Assembly (NCBI RefSeq): GCF_905220415.1
Contig: NC_059565.1
Location: 2,814,501 to 2,878,500 of the forward strand
DNA: 64,000 nt
Reading direction: 5' to 3'
Origin: Colias croceus
Taxonomy: Eukaryota > Arthropoda > Insecta > Lepidoptera > Pieridae
A model generated the notes under the pieces. It worked only from the letters and a program-made list of their open reading frames with translations, was not told the origin of the DNA and did not search any database. The position numbers and the translations under genes are program-made. Of this stretch, positions 43,601-55,900 are shown piece by piece. Within the stretch, counting starts at the first letter, position 1, and each line of letters opens with the position of its first letter.

Positions 43601-46600
43601 ATTTTGTATGTAAGCTAGTATTAGCACACAAACAACAAAAAAATTATAAAACTTGTAACTTTCATCCCCCGACCCCTTAAACTAGGGGATGGGAGTTTTT
43701 ATGAGACCTGTAATTTTAAATTAAATTTTGATGACGCTAGAGGTCTAATCTAATAATCTAAAACTTGGTTCCCCTAGATATATATATGTATATGTATAGG
43801 TACTCCTTGTTAAAAAAAAAAAAAAAATAATCGACATATATTGAGACATATACTTCAGATCAGATCATAACTAATATAAATATGAATGAATAGAAGTGTT
43901 GCGAACATCTCATGCCTCTTACGTCCACACAGTAGCTAAAAATAAAAAAAAAATTGTCCTTGTCAAGAGAGTGGGCTATAAAAAAAGGCGTCTCTGATGT
44001 GCAAGAAATACACCCCAAATTTTGTTACAAACAACTTACAAAAAGAAATGAAATCCCAGCAAAAACATTTTCATGTAAAATGTTGCCAAGACGATCCCAT
44101 ATGACTCGCACTGTCAAAAAGTTATTAGATCTCATGTAGAGCCAAGCTTCTAACACTACACGCCCTAACTCTACAAGGCCTAACTTCACAAACTCTACAC
44201 CTTAGTCAAAATATGTGACTTGGCCGTTCGTTACTACAAGAACAATTGTATAACACAAAAGTAATGAACAGTGAATTAATTTTTCACCTTACGCCGATGT
44301 GAATGTAGCGAAATGGCCAAGCCACATATTTTGACTAAGGTGTAGAGTTTGTGAAGTTAGGCCTTGTAGAGTTAGGGCGTGTAGTGTTAGAAGCTTGGCT
44401 CTACATGAGATCTAATAACTTTTTGACAGTGCGAGTCATATGGGATCGTCTTGGCAACATTTTACATGAAAATGTTTTTGCTGGGATATGTATATCTAAA
44501 TAAAAGTAAAATTACCTAGCTGGCATAGCTTCTAAATTTTTGTTCCTTCTTTAACAACAGGAGTTTTTTTTATTCATTAATTATTTTTTTCACAGGCAAT
44601 GGTACTTACAATAAAGTAAATAAAATTGTATAATTATTCTGTGTAAGCATGCATGTACATGATTTTGATGAAACTTATGTGAGCTTTTACATAATATATA
44701 TAAATCAAATAAAAGATAATAAAACCTATACACATTATATATGTTTTCGATAAAAAATTTATACTATTGTTACTTTGGCAAATCCTGGTGTAAACTACAA
44801 AAAGAAATTAAGGGTTTAAGAAAATTACCATATAGAAAAAAATATTGCTTTGATTTATACCATATACTTAATTACTAGCAACAAAAATGTCGAGAAATTT
44901 GTAAAGTGAAGTACCTAATATAGTCTGGAATGAGGATACTATGTGGTACAGGTCAATTATTACTAGCAAGGAATATTTTTCATCTACTTTTAAAGCTACT
45001 TACACAGTTTTAAAGACTTTAACAAAATATGATGCATTAAAATTTAAATATTAAAAAAAAATGGGTTTGAATCTGGCCACATTAACATTTTTTTACTCTT
45101 TATAATTTTTATTTCAAACATACACACGTTATAGTGTAACAAATTCAAAATGGTGATAAAAATATACAAGTTACTTAGAAGTACAATAATAAAAAGTGAT
45201 ACTGAAGGTCAAACATATTATATTATTTACTTCATTAACAACAAAATCGAACATTTATTTATGACTTCTTGTTCTTTTAGAAGCACTTTTGAATCGTCAT
45301 TACACATTTTTAACATTTACCAACGATACAGGTAATCATATTATCTTTAAGGACTCTGAGTATTTTTTTCCAATTATTGATTAATTATATTTTTACGATG
45401 TTTTTATTAAATAGCATCTGTAATAATTATTCCTTGAATCTGAAAACTCATCTTTAAACATGTAGAGGTAGATAAATATATTTTATATATTTAAAAAATA
45501 TTTATTTATAAACCAAATGTTTTTACACAGATACACTTAGTTTGACGTTGCTCGCTTTACACATATTGGCTTAATCTATGTTTATTAAAAAGGATTCCCT
45601 ATAGTACCCACACTAGGCAAGCCTGTATCGTGGGCACTGAGACGATTTTACCAAAAAAAAAAAAAAACAAAATTAGATGTCCTCGGTATGATCAACGCTT
45701 ATAATAATACGTACAAAAGCATATTATCACTTAAAATGCTTTTGTACGTATTATTATAAGCGTTGATCATACCGAGGACATCTAATCTAATAAATAAAAC
45801 AATTATCGTAATAAATCATATAGTTATTGAGAAATATATCCTATTCCTACTAATATTATGAATGCGAAAGTTTGTGAGAATGGATGCACATAAATGTATG
45901 TTTGTTAACAGTTAATTCACAAATAATAACTACTGGACAGATTTGGATGAAACTTTACAGTAATATAGGTCAGTGATCATCATCAGTGATCAGAATAACA
46001 AATGAGCCATAGACATAGTCAATCTGCATGCATGTTCGTTCATGGGTACACTTGCACAAATAAAATAGATTATTTCATTCAAGTAGTTACTTACGTCTCT
46101 TTCTGTAGTTCCCTGAGTGCTTCCAATTCAGCCCTCATGCTTGATACTTGTTTATCCAATCTTGCTACTTCACTAACTGAAAAAGAAATGCAAATACAAT
46201 AAATTTATTACAGAAAAATCTAGAGGATATATCAGGTTACTTGGTGGTTACGGTAATGTTACAATCTATTCTTTATTAAGCTGAGGATTTTTTTGGTTTT
46301 GTTTGAACATGCTAATCTTAGGAACTAATGGTTCAAATTATTGTAAAATTAGTTTTGTACACTATAAACACACACTATAAACTTATAAAATCAAAACAAA
46401 CACATATAGATTAGGTGTGTATAATCCTGCGAGTCCCACATACCCCCTCATGCAGTAAAAGTGTAGAGGAGGATACGTAAATGCATTTCCCAAAATTAAA
46501 AAAAAAGGTGTGTATAATCCGTTACTAACAGACAAAGCAGTATTTACAGAAAGAGATTACATATATCCTTTGTGTTAAATGCTGTCTCATCCTTAGTCAT

Positions 46601-49074
46601 TAAAAATTACTAACATCAAAATGTAATTCTACAATTCTATGTATCTAAATACAAGATGATATAGACTACAAGCCCGCATAGGAAAAAAATATGGGTCAAA
46701 TGAACCACCAGGGGACATATCTAGAACGATAGCAGAGCAAAAAATAATAAGATTCATCACTATGCCGTCACTTGTAAGTTGTCCAACTGAGTGCAGATGA
46801 GAATTGAAAAGTACAGGTAGACTCGGTAAATTTTGGTCATTTGACCATGTACGGCATTCTTAACCATCGATAGATCCATTAAAAATAATAAGAAACCGCT
46901 CAGTGCCGTACAAAAATGGTGGTCCACAAAGTCGGAATTTTTATTTAATTTCCGAGAGTTACCGGGGGTAAATTTGGTCATTTGACCATGTACGGCATCT
47001 GTGTCATACTATGCCTATACTGCTTTTAATCCATTATTCCGCAACGCCGTACAAAAATCATGGGGACAAGGGGAAAAAATCGAGAGTTGCAATCCACTCT
47101 CTTTCCCCACTCCAGGGGGGACTAAGTACGGCTTCGGTTCCAAAACATTATCTAGCACTCAAAAGTACTATTAAAAGCAATGCCGTCAAAAAATAATTGT
47201 TCTTTTAAATGTATACCAATAATCATCTTAATTTCATCGAATTCTTGATATAAAGAGCTGTAAGGTCATTTGACCCTGTACGGGAACTTTTTTTTTAACA
47301 TGATATTGTAAAATTCAATTGTTGTATAGTATTGCCGTTCAAAAGAAACCGTTCTAAAAAAAGTTATAGAGAAATGCAAAAACAGAAATTTTGTAAAAGT
47401 TTAAACATCGTAGATTAATGAAATATAATAGTTTTCTACACTTTATTCGTTGTTTTAAATAGTATTAACATAGATAAATTAGGAAAAAACGATGCCGTAC
47501 ATTTTTGTGCAGACCACATATTTTAGGCTGATGAAAGCGACGAAAGCTACAATTTTAAGGGTGCTTTATGGCCATTTGATACAGTACGGCATTAACATAT
47601 TTTTACCCAACTACGGCAAAGCAAAAGGAGGGTTATGATTTTGACAGGTCATGTATGTATGTTCATCTATTCCCTCGTAACTTCTAAACTACTTATCAGA
47701 ATTCGACAAATGACATATCATTAGAAGCGTCTGAATTGTTCACTGGATAACCAGCGACCAGCTAGCTAAAGGCTATATGGGGTTTCACAAAATCTAATGT
47801 GGCGCCCTCTAGCGGACAAAACATACGGATTAAAAAAATAAAGTTAAGATAAATATGCCGTGTTTGGTATCATTTGAAAGCGCTTTACTTGTACATTTTG
47901 AATATGTATATATTACTAGCATTTGCTTGTGACTTTACCTGTATTCATGGGCTGATTGCATATAATTCACATCTTTTCGTTCATAGCTTCTTTATTAGTT
48001 CATCAATTTAACGGAGTCCATTCCACCTGACTCCGACTTTCCAAGGTGATAATTAACCACCTCGAGCTTCTTAATATTAATGTATATTTATATTTTATTA
48101 TCAAAATATAAAGCAAACATTTCGTTATATGGATTTTTTTCTTTTTCAGATTTTTCCCCTTTGAACCAACGAAAATGTACGGCACATGAAAAAATATTAT
48201 CTATGCATAAAATACTTTAAAAATAAATTTATTTCGTGTTGTGTCAAATGACCCCCTGGAGTGGGGAAAGAGAGGGGATTACAACTCTCGATTTTTTCCC
48301 CTTGTCCCCATGATTTTTGTACAGCGTTGCGGAATAATGGATTAAAAGCAGTATAGGCATAGTATGACACAGATGCCGTACATGGTCAAATGACCAAATT
48401 TACCCCCGGTAACTCTCGGAAATTAAATAAAAATTCCGACTTTGTGGACCACCATTTTTGTACGGCACTGAGCGGTTTCTTATTATTTTTAATGGATCTA
48501 TCGATGGTTAAGAATGCCGTACATGGTCAAATGACCAAAATTTACCGAGTCTACCTGTACTTTTCAATTCTCATCTGCACTCAGTTGGACAGCTTACAAG
48601 TGACGGCATAGTGATGAATCTTATTATTTTTTGCTCTGCTATCGTTCTAGATATGTCCCCTGGTGGTTCATTTGACCCATATTTTTTTCCTATGCGGGCT
48701 TGTAGTCTAATATCTTCACATAAAAACAATTAAAGAACAAGCACAAAAAAAATATATTTGTTAATGAAATAGTTATCACAAATACTGGTATCATTCTCTT
48801 TATAATAATTAAACCTTAACACTGTTTCCTACAATCTGGCAAAAACATTCACATAAACAATATTTTAAATACAAACACAATAAGTTATATACCCTGGAGA
48901 TTAACAACACAAATTGTATTCTAATAAATTAATGTTTTTCTAAGTCTGACACTTACCTAACATAGCTCTCCTTTTCTCTGCGTAGACCTGTTCATATAAA
49001 AACATGCCTGCTGCTCCGACCAGACCGACAACTGCGGCGCCTACCATCCACCGGGGCGACAAATAGCTGTTCAT
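40655..49074 (-). CDS. RMDN3/PTPIP51-like ER-mitochondria tether, N-terminal exons
   Basis: Four exons on the minus strand join in phase: 48957-49074, 46095-46176, 42799-42902, 40655-40770. They encode 140 residues. Residues 10-26 form a small glycine/alanine-rich membrane anchor after MNSYLSPRW. Residues 41-66 form a short coiled coil (VARLDKQVSSMRAELEAL). Residues 92-98 are EYFTDCH, a phospho-FFAT-like core, and 111-117 are EFYDVPS, a conventional FFAT-like core in an acidic setting (DIEFDSEEFYDVPSDEEDT). FFAT motifs bind the MSP domain of VAP proteins on the ER. In vertebrate RMDN3 (PTPIP51) the same order, anchor then coiled coil then phospho-FFAT then TPR domain, ties mitochondria to the ER. 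The TPR exons were not found left of 40655. Reading past the last donor adds only five residues before a stop. Confidence 0.75.
40825..41035 (+). mobile_element. Helitron-like element, family A, complete ends
   Basis: Begins TCTATACTAATATTATAAAG after an A and ends GCACAGCTAG before a T. The GCGGGTGAAACCGCGCGGC hairpin stands 5 bases before the CTAG end. This is the best preserved family A copy. A GTATGTATGTTT expansion lies near the left side. Confidence 0.8.
41064..41420 (-). repeat. Dispersed repeat ending in CTAG with (CAGA)n tract
   Basis: Read on the minus strand, a GTCTGTCTGTCTGT tract near 41400-41417 leads through ACTTGGTATAATTATACC to GCGGACGGAGTCGCGGGCGG and CTAG at 41065. The right end matches the Helitron families B, C and D while the body is different. 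Confidence 0.5.
41876..42544. mobile_element. GC-rich compound hairpin element
   Basis: The left half (41876-42120) and the right half (42370-42544) are near-perfect reverse complements for about 170 bases around TACATTTGTATCTCGATAAT and GCGCCCGCTACAAATGTTTC. The middle holds a second, nested hairpin (GCGCCACATGCTACATGCAT on one side, its complement on the other). The ends read TTAGGCGCGCCGCAYACCAG. The high GC content, unlike the surroundings, makes long spurious open frames on both strands. Confidence 0.75.
42545..42747. mobile_element. MITE with ACAGTGCCAC inverted ends
   Basis: AGTGCCACAAACTTAACTGA (42566) and its reverse complement (ending 42745) face each other, followed on each inner side by CCCGGTG. 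The left terminus carries an extra direct copy of the ACAGTGCCAC end. It lies between the compound hairpin and the RMDN3-like exon at 42799. Confidence 0.65.
43290..43800. repeat. Unclassified dispersed-type repeat
   Basis: A GC-rich start (GGGGGCACGGTAGTGCCCCC, a perfect hairpin) is followed by GAAGCGCTTCGACG, another palindrome. A body follows that contains TCGTCACTGACTCACTGATG and TGTCCTAGAAAGCTGAAATT. No coding frame. It looks like a mobile element, but no ends or second copy are present in this window to define it. Confidence 0.4.
44053..44487. mobile_element. Foldback element, 172-bp near-perfect arms
   Basis: Arms 44053-44224 and 44315-44487 are reverse complements with only an occasional mismatch (one visible pair: GTGAC against the expected GTGGC). 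The outer ends are ATCCCAGCAAAAACATTTTC and its complement. The 90-base loop has no open frame. It lies in an RMDN3-like intron. Confidence 0.85.
45672..45785. repeat. Near-perfect palindrome
   Basis: TTAGATGTCCTCGGTATGAT and the bases after it are mirrored by the exact complement ending at 45785. The centre is AAAGCATATTATCACTTAAA. Loop under 15 bases. Confidence 0.75.
46662..48709. mobile_element. 2 kb element with 459-bp TIRs and repeated GGTCAAATGACC sites
   Basis: The left arm (46662-47120) and right arm (48251-48709) are reverse complements with very few differences. The outer ends read TAGACTACAAGCCCGCATAG. The 1.1 kb centre has no long open frame. The motif GCCGTACA...GGTCAAATGACC recurs in both arms. 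Partial forms occur in the centre, for example GGTCATTTGACCCTGTACGG near 47263, GCCATTTGATACAGTACGGC near 47570 and GTCAAATGACCCCC at 48243. It lies in intron 1 of the RMDN3-like gene. No transposase was found. Confidence 0.85.
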
Positions 49075-49979
49075 TTTACGAGTTACTAAGCACACTAGTG
49101 TATATTCTCTAATAGTTATTATGCAACGTATGTTATTACACTTGGTAAGCAAATTTTACAGCAAAACCATAAAACGTTGTACGTTCGACAATTCACATCG
49201 AAACAAAAAAAATATTATGGCGTTAAATAATTAGGGAGAACAATTCGGTCGGGCTTGGTTGCAAGCTACGTTCACTACAATATCGTGGATATGAATTTTC
49301 TATTAATTTTGAACTTTTTCAAAGTGAAATCGGTCTCGTTTCTTCAAACAAAATATTACATGTGTCAAAACTCAAAAGTTCAAAAGACAAAAGTCAAACT
49401 GACAACGAAATCAAAGTCTATAAAATCTAGAATAGCCACAATAGCTTCACATTACAAAGTGATCCCTTATTTTTAATTTCTTATTTATATTTAGTTAAAA
49501 CTCCACTTAAGATTATGAAAATAACAATATAGGATTATTTAAGCAAAAACAAAATCTCGTCTTTACAAAATTTCAACTAAAATGACAATACCTACTACAT
49601 TTATCAAAATATGTCCATGTATTGCTCTTAGTGTCCATGGTTATGAATAAATTATTAAAAAAAAAAAATTAACAAAATATGTCAGATTTGATTGGCGTTT
49701 CTGTAATCTGTTTACTGTCAATTGTCATTTGCAAAAACGAGTGGTTCAGCTTGCTTCAGCATTTATTCCTCTTTGATTTATTCCAAAATATTATATTATA
49801 ACTTCAAATTATTGTGAATTTTTTAAAGGCAAATACATATCTATAAATCCACGATGTGTGGCTGGATTCTTCATAATGCGTAACAACCGTAACGTTTTTA
49901 TTAACTGAAGCTATATAAACCGTTGTACTTCGATAATAGAACAACATTTATTAATAACAAATCGTATAGTACTACAATA
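49075..49979. promoter_or_regulatory. Divergent intergenic region between RMDN3-like and Eggless-like genes
   Basis: This 0.9 kb stretch separates the start codons of two oppositely oriented genes, so both promoters should lie within it. On the plus strand CTATATAAAC (49911-49920) is a TATA-like box about 60 bases before the ATG at 49980. No open reading frame of interest and no repeat were recognised. Confidence 0.5.
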
Positions 49980-52900
49980 ATGAGTTCTACAGATAAAATA
50001 GAGTCTCATTCTTGTGGTAAAGCAGGTCTATCACCATCTGGAGACGCTGGTGAAGAGAATAAAGCAGAAAAAGTTTCAAACCAGCCAGTCACAAATGTTA
50101 CGCCGGCAATAGCAGCCACTAGTGATGGAGCCAATAATCCGGGTGATGAAGCTAAACAAACCGACCAATCAGAAGTGTTAAAAGATCAATTATGTGATGA
50201 GAAAAGTAAATCATCTGTAAGTAGTGAGGTTGATGATGACATTGTGTTAAAATGGGATGATGAAGATGAAGAAAAAGATAAAACACTGGTAGCTGGTGAA
50301 GTAGATGAGAATGAACTATTAAAAGATATTGACGATGAAATCACAGAATTAAGTAATAAGGAGGAGGAACTATTGGAAAAAAGTTTAAATTCATCGCCAA
50401 CAGATAAACAGAGTTTGAAAGATCCAAATGCTATGTTAGAAATACCTACACAAGAAATAATTGAATTCAGCGATGATGAGGAATTTACGGAAAGCTGGAA
50501 AATGATGCCCGATGATGATCTGGATGATGAAATACTAGAAAAAGATACTATTTTAACAAGTGATGAACAAACTGAGGAAATAAAAGACATTAAAACAACA
50601 ACAGATAAAAATAAAGTTGATATTGAGCCTAAAGTTCCAGACACTGATCCTAATACGGAAAGTGAATCTATTCCAAATAAAGATGATAATCTCGGTGATT
50701 TGCTATTAGAATCACTGGATGATGAGGAAAAGCAGTTAGATAAAGAACTAGACAGTATGATTCCTTTTAATGTGGACTCGGAAACAGAAGCTGATGATGT
50801 TATTGATTTAGATGATGGCAGTGAACTGGAAGATGTTCCCACTCCAACAGCTCTTGAGGAAGCTAAACTTACTGAAGAGGAAGAATTGCAAAATGCCATA
50901 AGTTGTATAGAGCAGACTTTAAAAGATTTTGAGGGTGAAACAACTGATATTGATAAAATTATTGAAGAAATAGAACCTGCTCAAGATGATAAAGGTCTGC
51001 AACAAGATGCTACAGTTAAAGATGATGATAATATACCTACTATAATGGAAACTGAACTTATTGAAGAAACAGAAATGGAACAGCTAAATGTAGATGAAAA
51101 AATTGATGAAAAAGAAGTAGTTTGCATGGAAGAAGATTTAAATGAGGATAGTATAGTAAAAGAACTAGATAATTTACAGGAAAAAGCAGAAGATACAAAA
51201 GCCATAGAAGCAGAAAACGAAATGAATCAAAAAGATAATGTTATTGAAGACAAGGAAATGATTGTTGAACCAACAGATAGTGAATTAGTAGCTAATTCTC
51301 CTGTAAATAAAGAATTACTAAGAAATGAATGTGTACCAGAAACTGAGGAAGATGATATTAATGAACCTACAACTATAGATGAAGAGGAACCAAAAGAACT
51401 TGAAATTGTACCATCGGAGGACTCCAAAGATTCATCTCCACAGCAAGATACTAAAAAAGACGAAAATGTAGAATCCAATTCAAATAGTGATATACACCTA
51501 CAAGATCCAGAAAATTCCATACCTGATACAGAGAAACTAGACAACACTGAACCAATATCTAAAACTGCTTTACACATAGAAGAATGTTTGCCATCAACAT
51601 CAAAAGAACATGTAATAAATGTTGAAAATGTAGATGCTCCGGAACATTCTAAACCTTTAGTAGAAGAACCTCCAACAAAAGAACATAAAACAAATAGTGA
51701 AAATACAGTTACGGAACCTTCTAAATCTTTAGAAGTACCATCAAAAGAACATAAAACAAATAGTGAAAATACAGTTCCGGAACCTTCTAAATCTTTAGTA
51801 GAAGAACCAACAAAAGAACATGAAACAAATAATGAAAATACAGTTCCGGAACCTTCTAAACCTTTAGTAGAAGAACCAACAAAAGAACATGAAACAAATA
51901 ATGAAAATACAGTTCCGGAACCTTCTAAACCTTTTGTAGAAGAACCAACAAAAGAACATGAAACAAATAATGAAAATACAGTTCCGGAGTCTAAATCTCT
52001 AGTAGAAGAATGTCAACCGTCAACATCTAAACAAGATCCTATGCAATTAGATGATGGGCAGAATAATGTACAGGACACGTCTGATAGCCTTGGGCTACTT
52101 GCGGAATCTTCTAGAATGATGGATGACGATGAAGACGCTGAAGATGATGATGATGGTGATGATGAAGACGAGTTTGATCCTGATGATGGTATGTTCTTTG
52201 TAATTTTTTGTTTAAAAACTTAACCTGCATATAGTATGTGAATGTGTGAACTTAGTGCATTTTTAGCTATTTCTATATCTGCTAATATTTTAGAACATTC
52301 AGAAATACACTTTATAGTTTATTTGTTTGTTTGATCCAACAGATACAAGATTTGAATTAAAATAAGTAACAAAAAAAATGTGTGCGTGTACTAGTGTACA
52401 CACATAAGAAGTGTAACTTCTTTATGACCTTGTTTTTCAAAAAATAATTTACTATATGCAACTTTACAGAAATACGTCGAATCACGCGTGGTAGGGATAA
52501 GAAAAAGATGGCGCGTAACGAAAAAAATGTCACGCGTAACGAAAAAATGTTACACTAAATTTTTTTCCAACCCCGATAAAGAAGTTTTTTTCTTCAAAAA
52601 TATTTTTGAGTTCTATACTCTATTTATCATAGAACACTATAAAACTACTCTATATTTTTGCCATATATTTTGACTATTTTTGCCAGCAGCATGCAAATAT
52701 TCCTTTTTTGATAACATACATTCTCTAGTGGTTCTGCTAAAATAGTTCTAATTGTTATTTTTTTTCTCAAAAAGTTCATAAGCAGTAAGCTAAGGAACTG
52801 CAGGGCATACTTTTTCGTTTAGATTATAAACTTAATAATTTGCCTTTCAGAAAGTAGTAATCAAATGACAGTGGATCAGTCTGAAGATTCCAATACCAAA

Positions 52901-55900
52901 TTTGAAAGTGACGGACAAAAAGATACAATAACGGAAGAAAAGAATGATGAGGAAGAAAATACATTTGAATTGAACAAGGAAACAGGAGAATGTACGGAAC
53001 AGGTTAGATTTTCTATGATGATATTTATTTGTTAAAAAAGGAGCGTGTATGCCGAGTACATGTTTCAAGTGAAACTTCTTTGGCAAGATTCAAAGATATT
53101 CTTTGGCATACTATGATAATATATACGTACAGTTACTTATTTTGTAAAATTAAATTGTAATACTGAAATGATTTAAAAGAGCAACTATGGAGTTTCTTGC
53201 CGATTCTTCTCCATAGATACTGCTTTCCGAATCGGTGGTAAATGTTACAAATATGTATTGCCGTTTCAAAAGTGCTTCTCGAAGAAGTCTAATTGAATAA
53301 ATATATGTTTGAGTTTTGATACCAAAATCGTCGCCTAAATCCATGATGTGACGTTATTGCCATGACGCGCCTAAAGTAGTTTCACTTCAAAAATATATGT
53401 GTGTAAGTGTATAGCTCCAGTTTGAAGATTAGTTATAATTATAACTTATATTATATTGAACTCATTTTTTTCTTTCAGACCCAAGAAATTGAACAAAATG
53501 ATGAAACTGATAAGAATCAACCTGATGACAATACTAAAATGGTAAGAAAGTCGACTTAGCATATTTTTTCTTGAAATAGTGCTAATTTGTGATTTCTTCA
53601 TTCTTCTTGACTATGAATTATTTGACTATTATTCACTAATATTTAAAACATAGAAATATGTTCTTATGTTCAATTATTGTTTGTAATGGGTGAATTTAAC
53701 AATTGTTTATTATTCACAAGCAGGCTACAGTATTTTTAAAACATATTTAAATACTAATATTATAAAGCTGAAGAGTTTGTTTGAACGCGCTAATCTCAGG
53801 AACTACTGGTCCGATTTGCAAAATTCTTTCGGTGTTAGATAGCCCATTTATCGAGGAAGGCTATAGGCTATATCATTACGCTAAGACCAACAGGAGTGAA
53901 GCCAGTAACATGAATACCAATTTTTTTTCAGTTTTATTCACTTGGTCATGTTAAAATCTGTGCTAGATTCTAATAAACACATTCATTTTGAGTTAAATAA
54001 TTTTTTTCAGGATGTCACAGTCCAAGATAATGCCGATATAGAAATATTCAAAATATCAGACACTGATACAGATGATAGTGACAGTAAAACTAATAAAGGT
54101 ATGGCTTTTTTTGGAAAATTAATGTGTAAAATTCCCGTGTCACAATGTTAGTTACCATACTCCTCCAAAACGCACGAAAAAGTATTTTTTGTTTCCTTTC
54201 CCATCAGGTTGCCTGGTAGAGATTGCTGCTTAGCAATAAGGTCGCCTCTTGTACAAACGATGCCTTTCGTTTTGTATTAATTTTATTTTTGTCATAATTT
54301 AGTTTGTGCAATAAAGTGTTATAAATAAACTTAATATTATAAATGCGAATGTAACTCTGTCTGTCTGTCTGTTACTCAATCACGCCTAAACTACTGAACC
54401 AATTTTCATGAAATTTGGTATGGAGATATTTTGATACCCGAGAAAGGACGTAGACTACTTTTTATCCCGGGAAAATGACGCAATCCCGGAAATCCCACGG
54501 GAACGGTAACTATGCGGGTTTTTCTTTGAATGCGCGGGCGAAGCCGCGGGCGGAAACCTAGTAAATAAATAAATGTCAATACCGTTATGTCATGGAGGAA
54601 GAATGAATTTTGAATCTTACCAAAGAAGATTCACTTCTGACACGTGCGCTCGGCTCACACGCTCTATTTCTTTTATAAGTTACGTATACATATTAATTAA
54701 TTGGATTTATTTTTTCAGAGTCTAAAACTGATGAAAATACAGAAAATGTAAAATCAGTGACCCTCGTGGATTTAGAGGGTAGTTCGTCAGAGGATGGTAC
54801 GTAATTTTGTCATTTACATGCAGCTTAGATGTTAAGGTTTGAATTGGATAAATATTAACTCGGAAATATTTATTGAATTAACCCATTGAGCCCCAAGCGG
54901 CCCGATTGGTCCCAGACACAATAGATTTTCTATTGTGTCTGTGGTTCCGGGGCCTGAGATAAACAAACACAATGCTTATAAATTTATTTATAAATTGTAA
55001 ATGTTGACAAAAAATGCCTGTATACTGTATACAAATTCAAATATTAAACAATAATTATTATTAATTAGGATTTTTAGAAGTTTTTATTCTTAAACCACAT
55101 TGTATAAGTAGCATTTTCTGAAATAGCCACTAAGTAACTTTTCTTTATAATAAGAAAAATTTCATTAATTATGTTTTCCACACACTATTCCAATTTTACA
55201 TACATAATATAAAAAAACATGTTTTTTTCAACATTGATTGTCAGTTGTCACCATTTAAACTTGTGAGAGAGATAAATATTTTTAAGCTATTGCATAGCTT
55301 CTATCGCGGGCCTTGAGCGCGGGGACCGAATCGAGAAATTCCGTAACGAAAAGCCTCACGCTCCCCACGGGGACGGGCGGAGGTGTGGCTTGAAGGCATA
55401 GCATGTAATAGCGCAACCGCCCCAGTCCCCGAGTGACACACGTCTTTTTTATTATTTTCAGATACCACCGAAACCAAACAGACGGACTCACAGAACGTGA
55501 CATCCGTGAACATACCTGGTAACATTGACGTGATCTCCATGACCAGTTCGGATACTAGTGCTGCCATTACTATTAAAGAGGGGGAAGTCGTTATAAGTGG
55601 GATACCGAAGATGCCACCTGCAAAACCTGTAAGTAATCTAATATTTTCAATTGTGATTAAACTTATTTACAGAATTATCTTCTTCTTCTTAATATATATA
55701 AATCTCGTGTCACAATGTTTGTCCTCAATGGACTCCTAAACCACTTAACCGATTATAATAAAATTGCAGTTCGATCCAACTTGAGAGATAGGATAGTTTA
55801 AATCTCAAATCGTTTTATAATAGTATTTTATTAATTAACCATTACTAGCTTACCGCCCGCGGCTTCGCCCGCTTTGTCTAAAACCTAATAAATTATATAC

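Noticed and set aside
46760..48611. Identical 73-residue frames on opposite strands (46760-46981 and 48390-48611)
   Set aside because: They are the two arms of the 459-bp inverted repeat; the shared peptide is a consequence of that, not of a gene family.
50186..50899. 237-residue Ser-rich open frame on the minus strand
   Set aside because: It is the complement of the acidic Eggless-like exon 1; GAY/GAR codons read as serine-rich in reverse.
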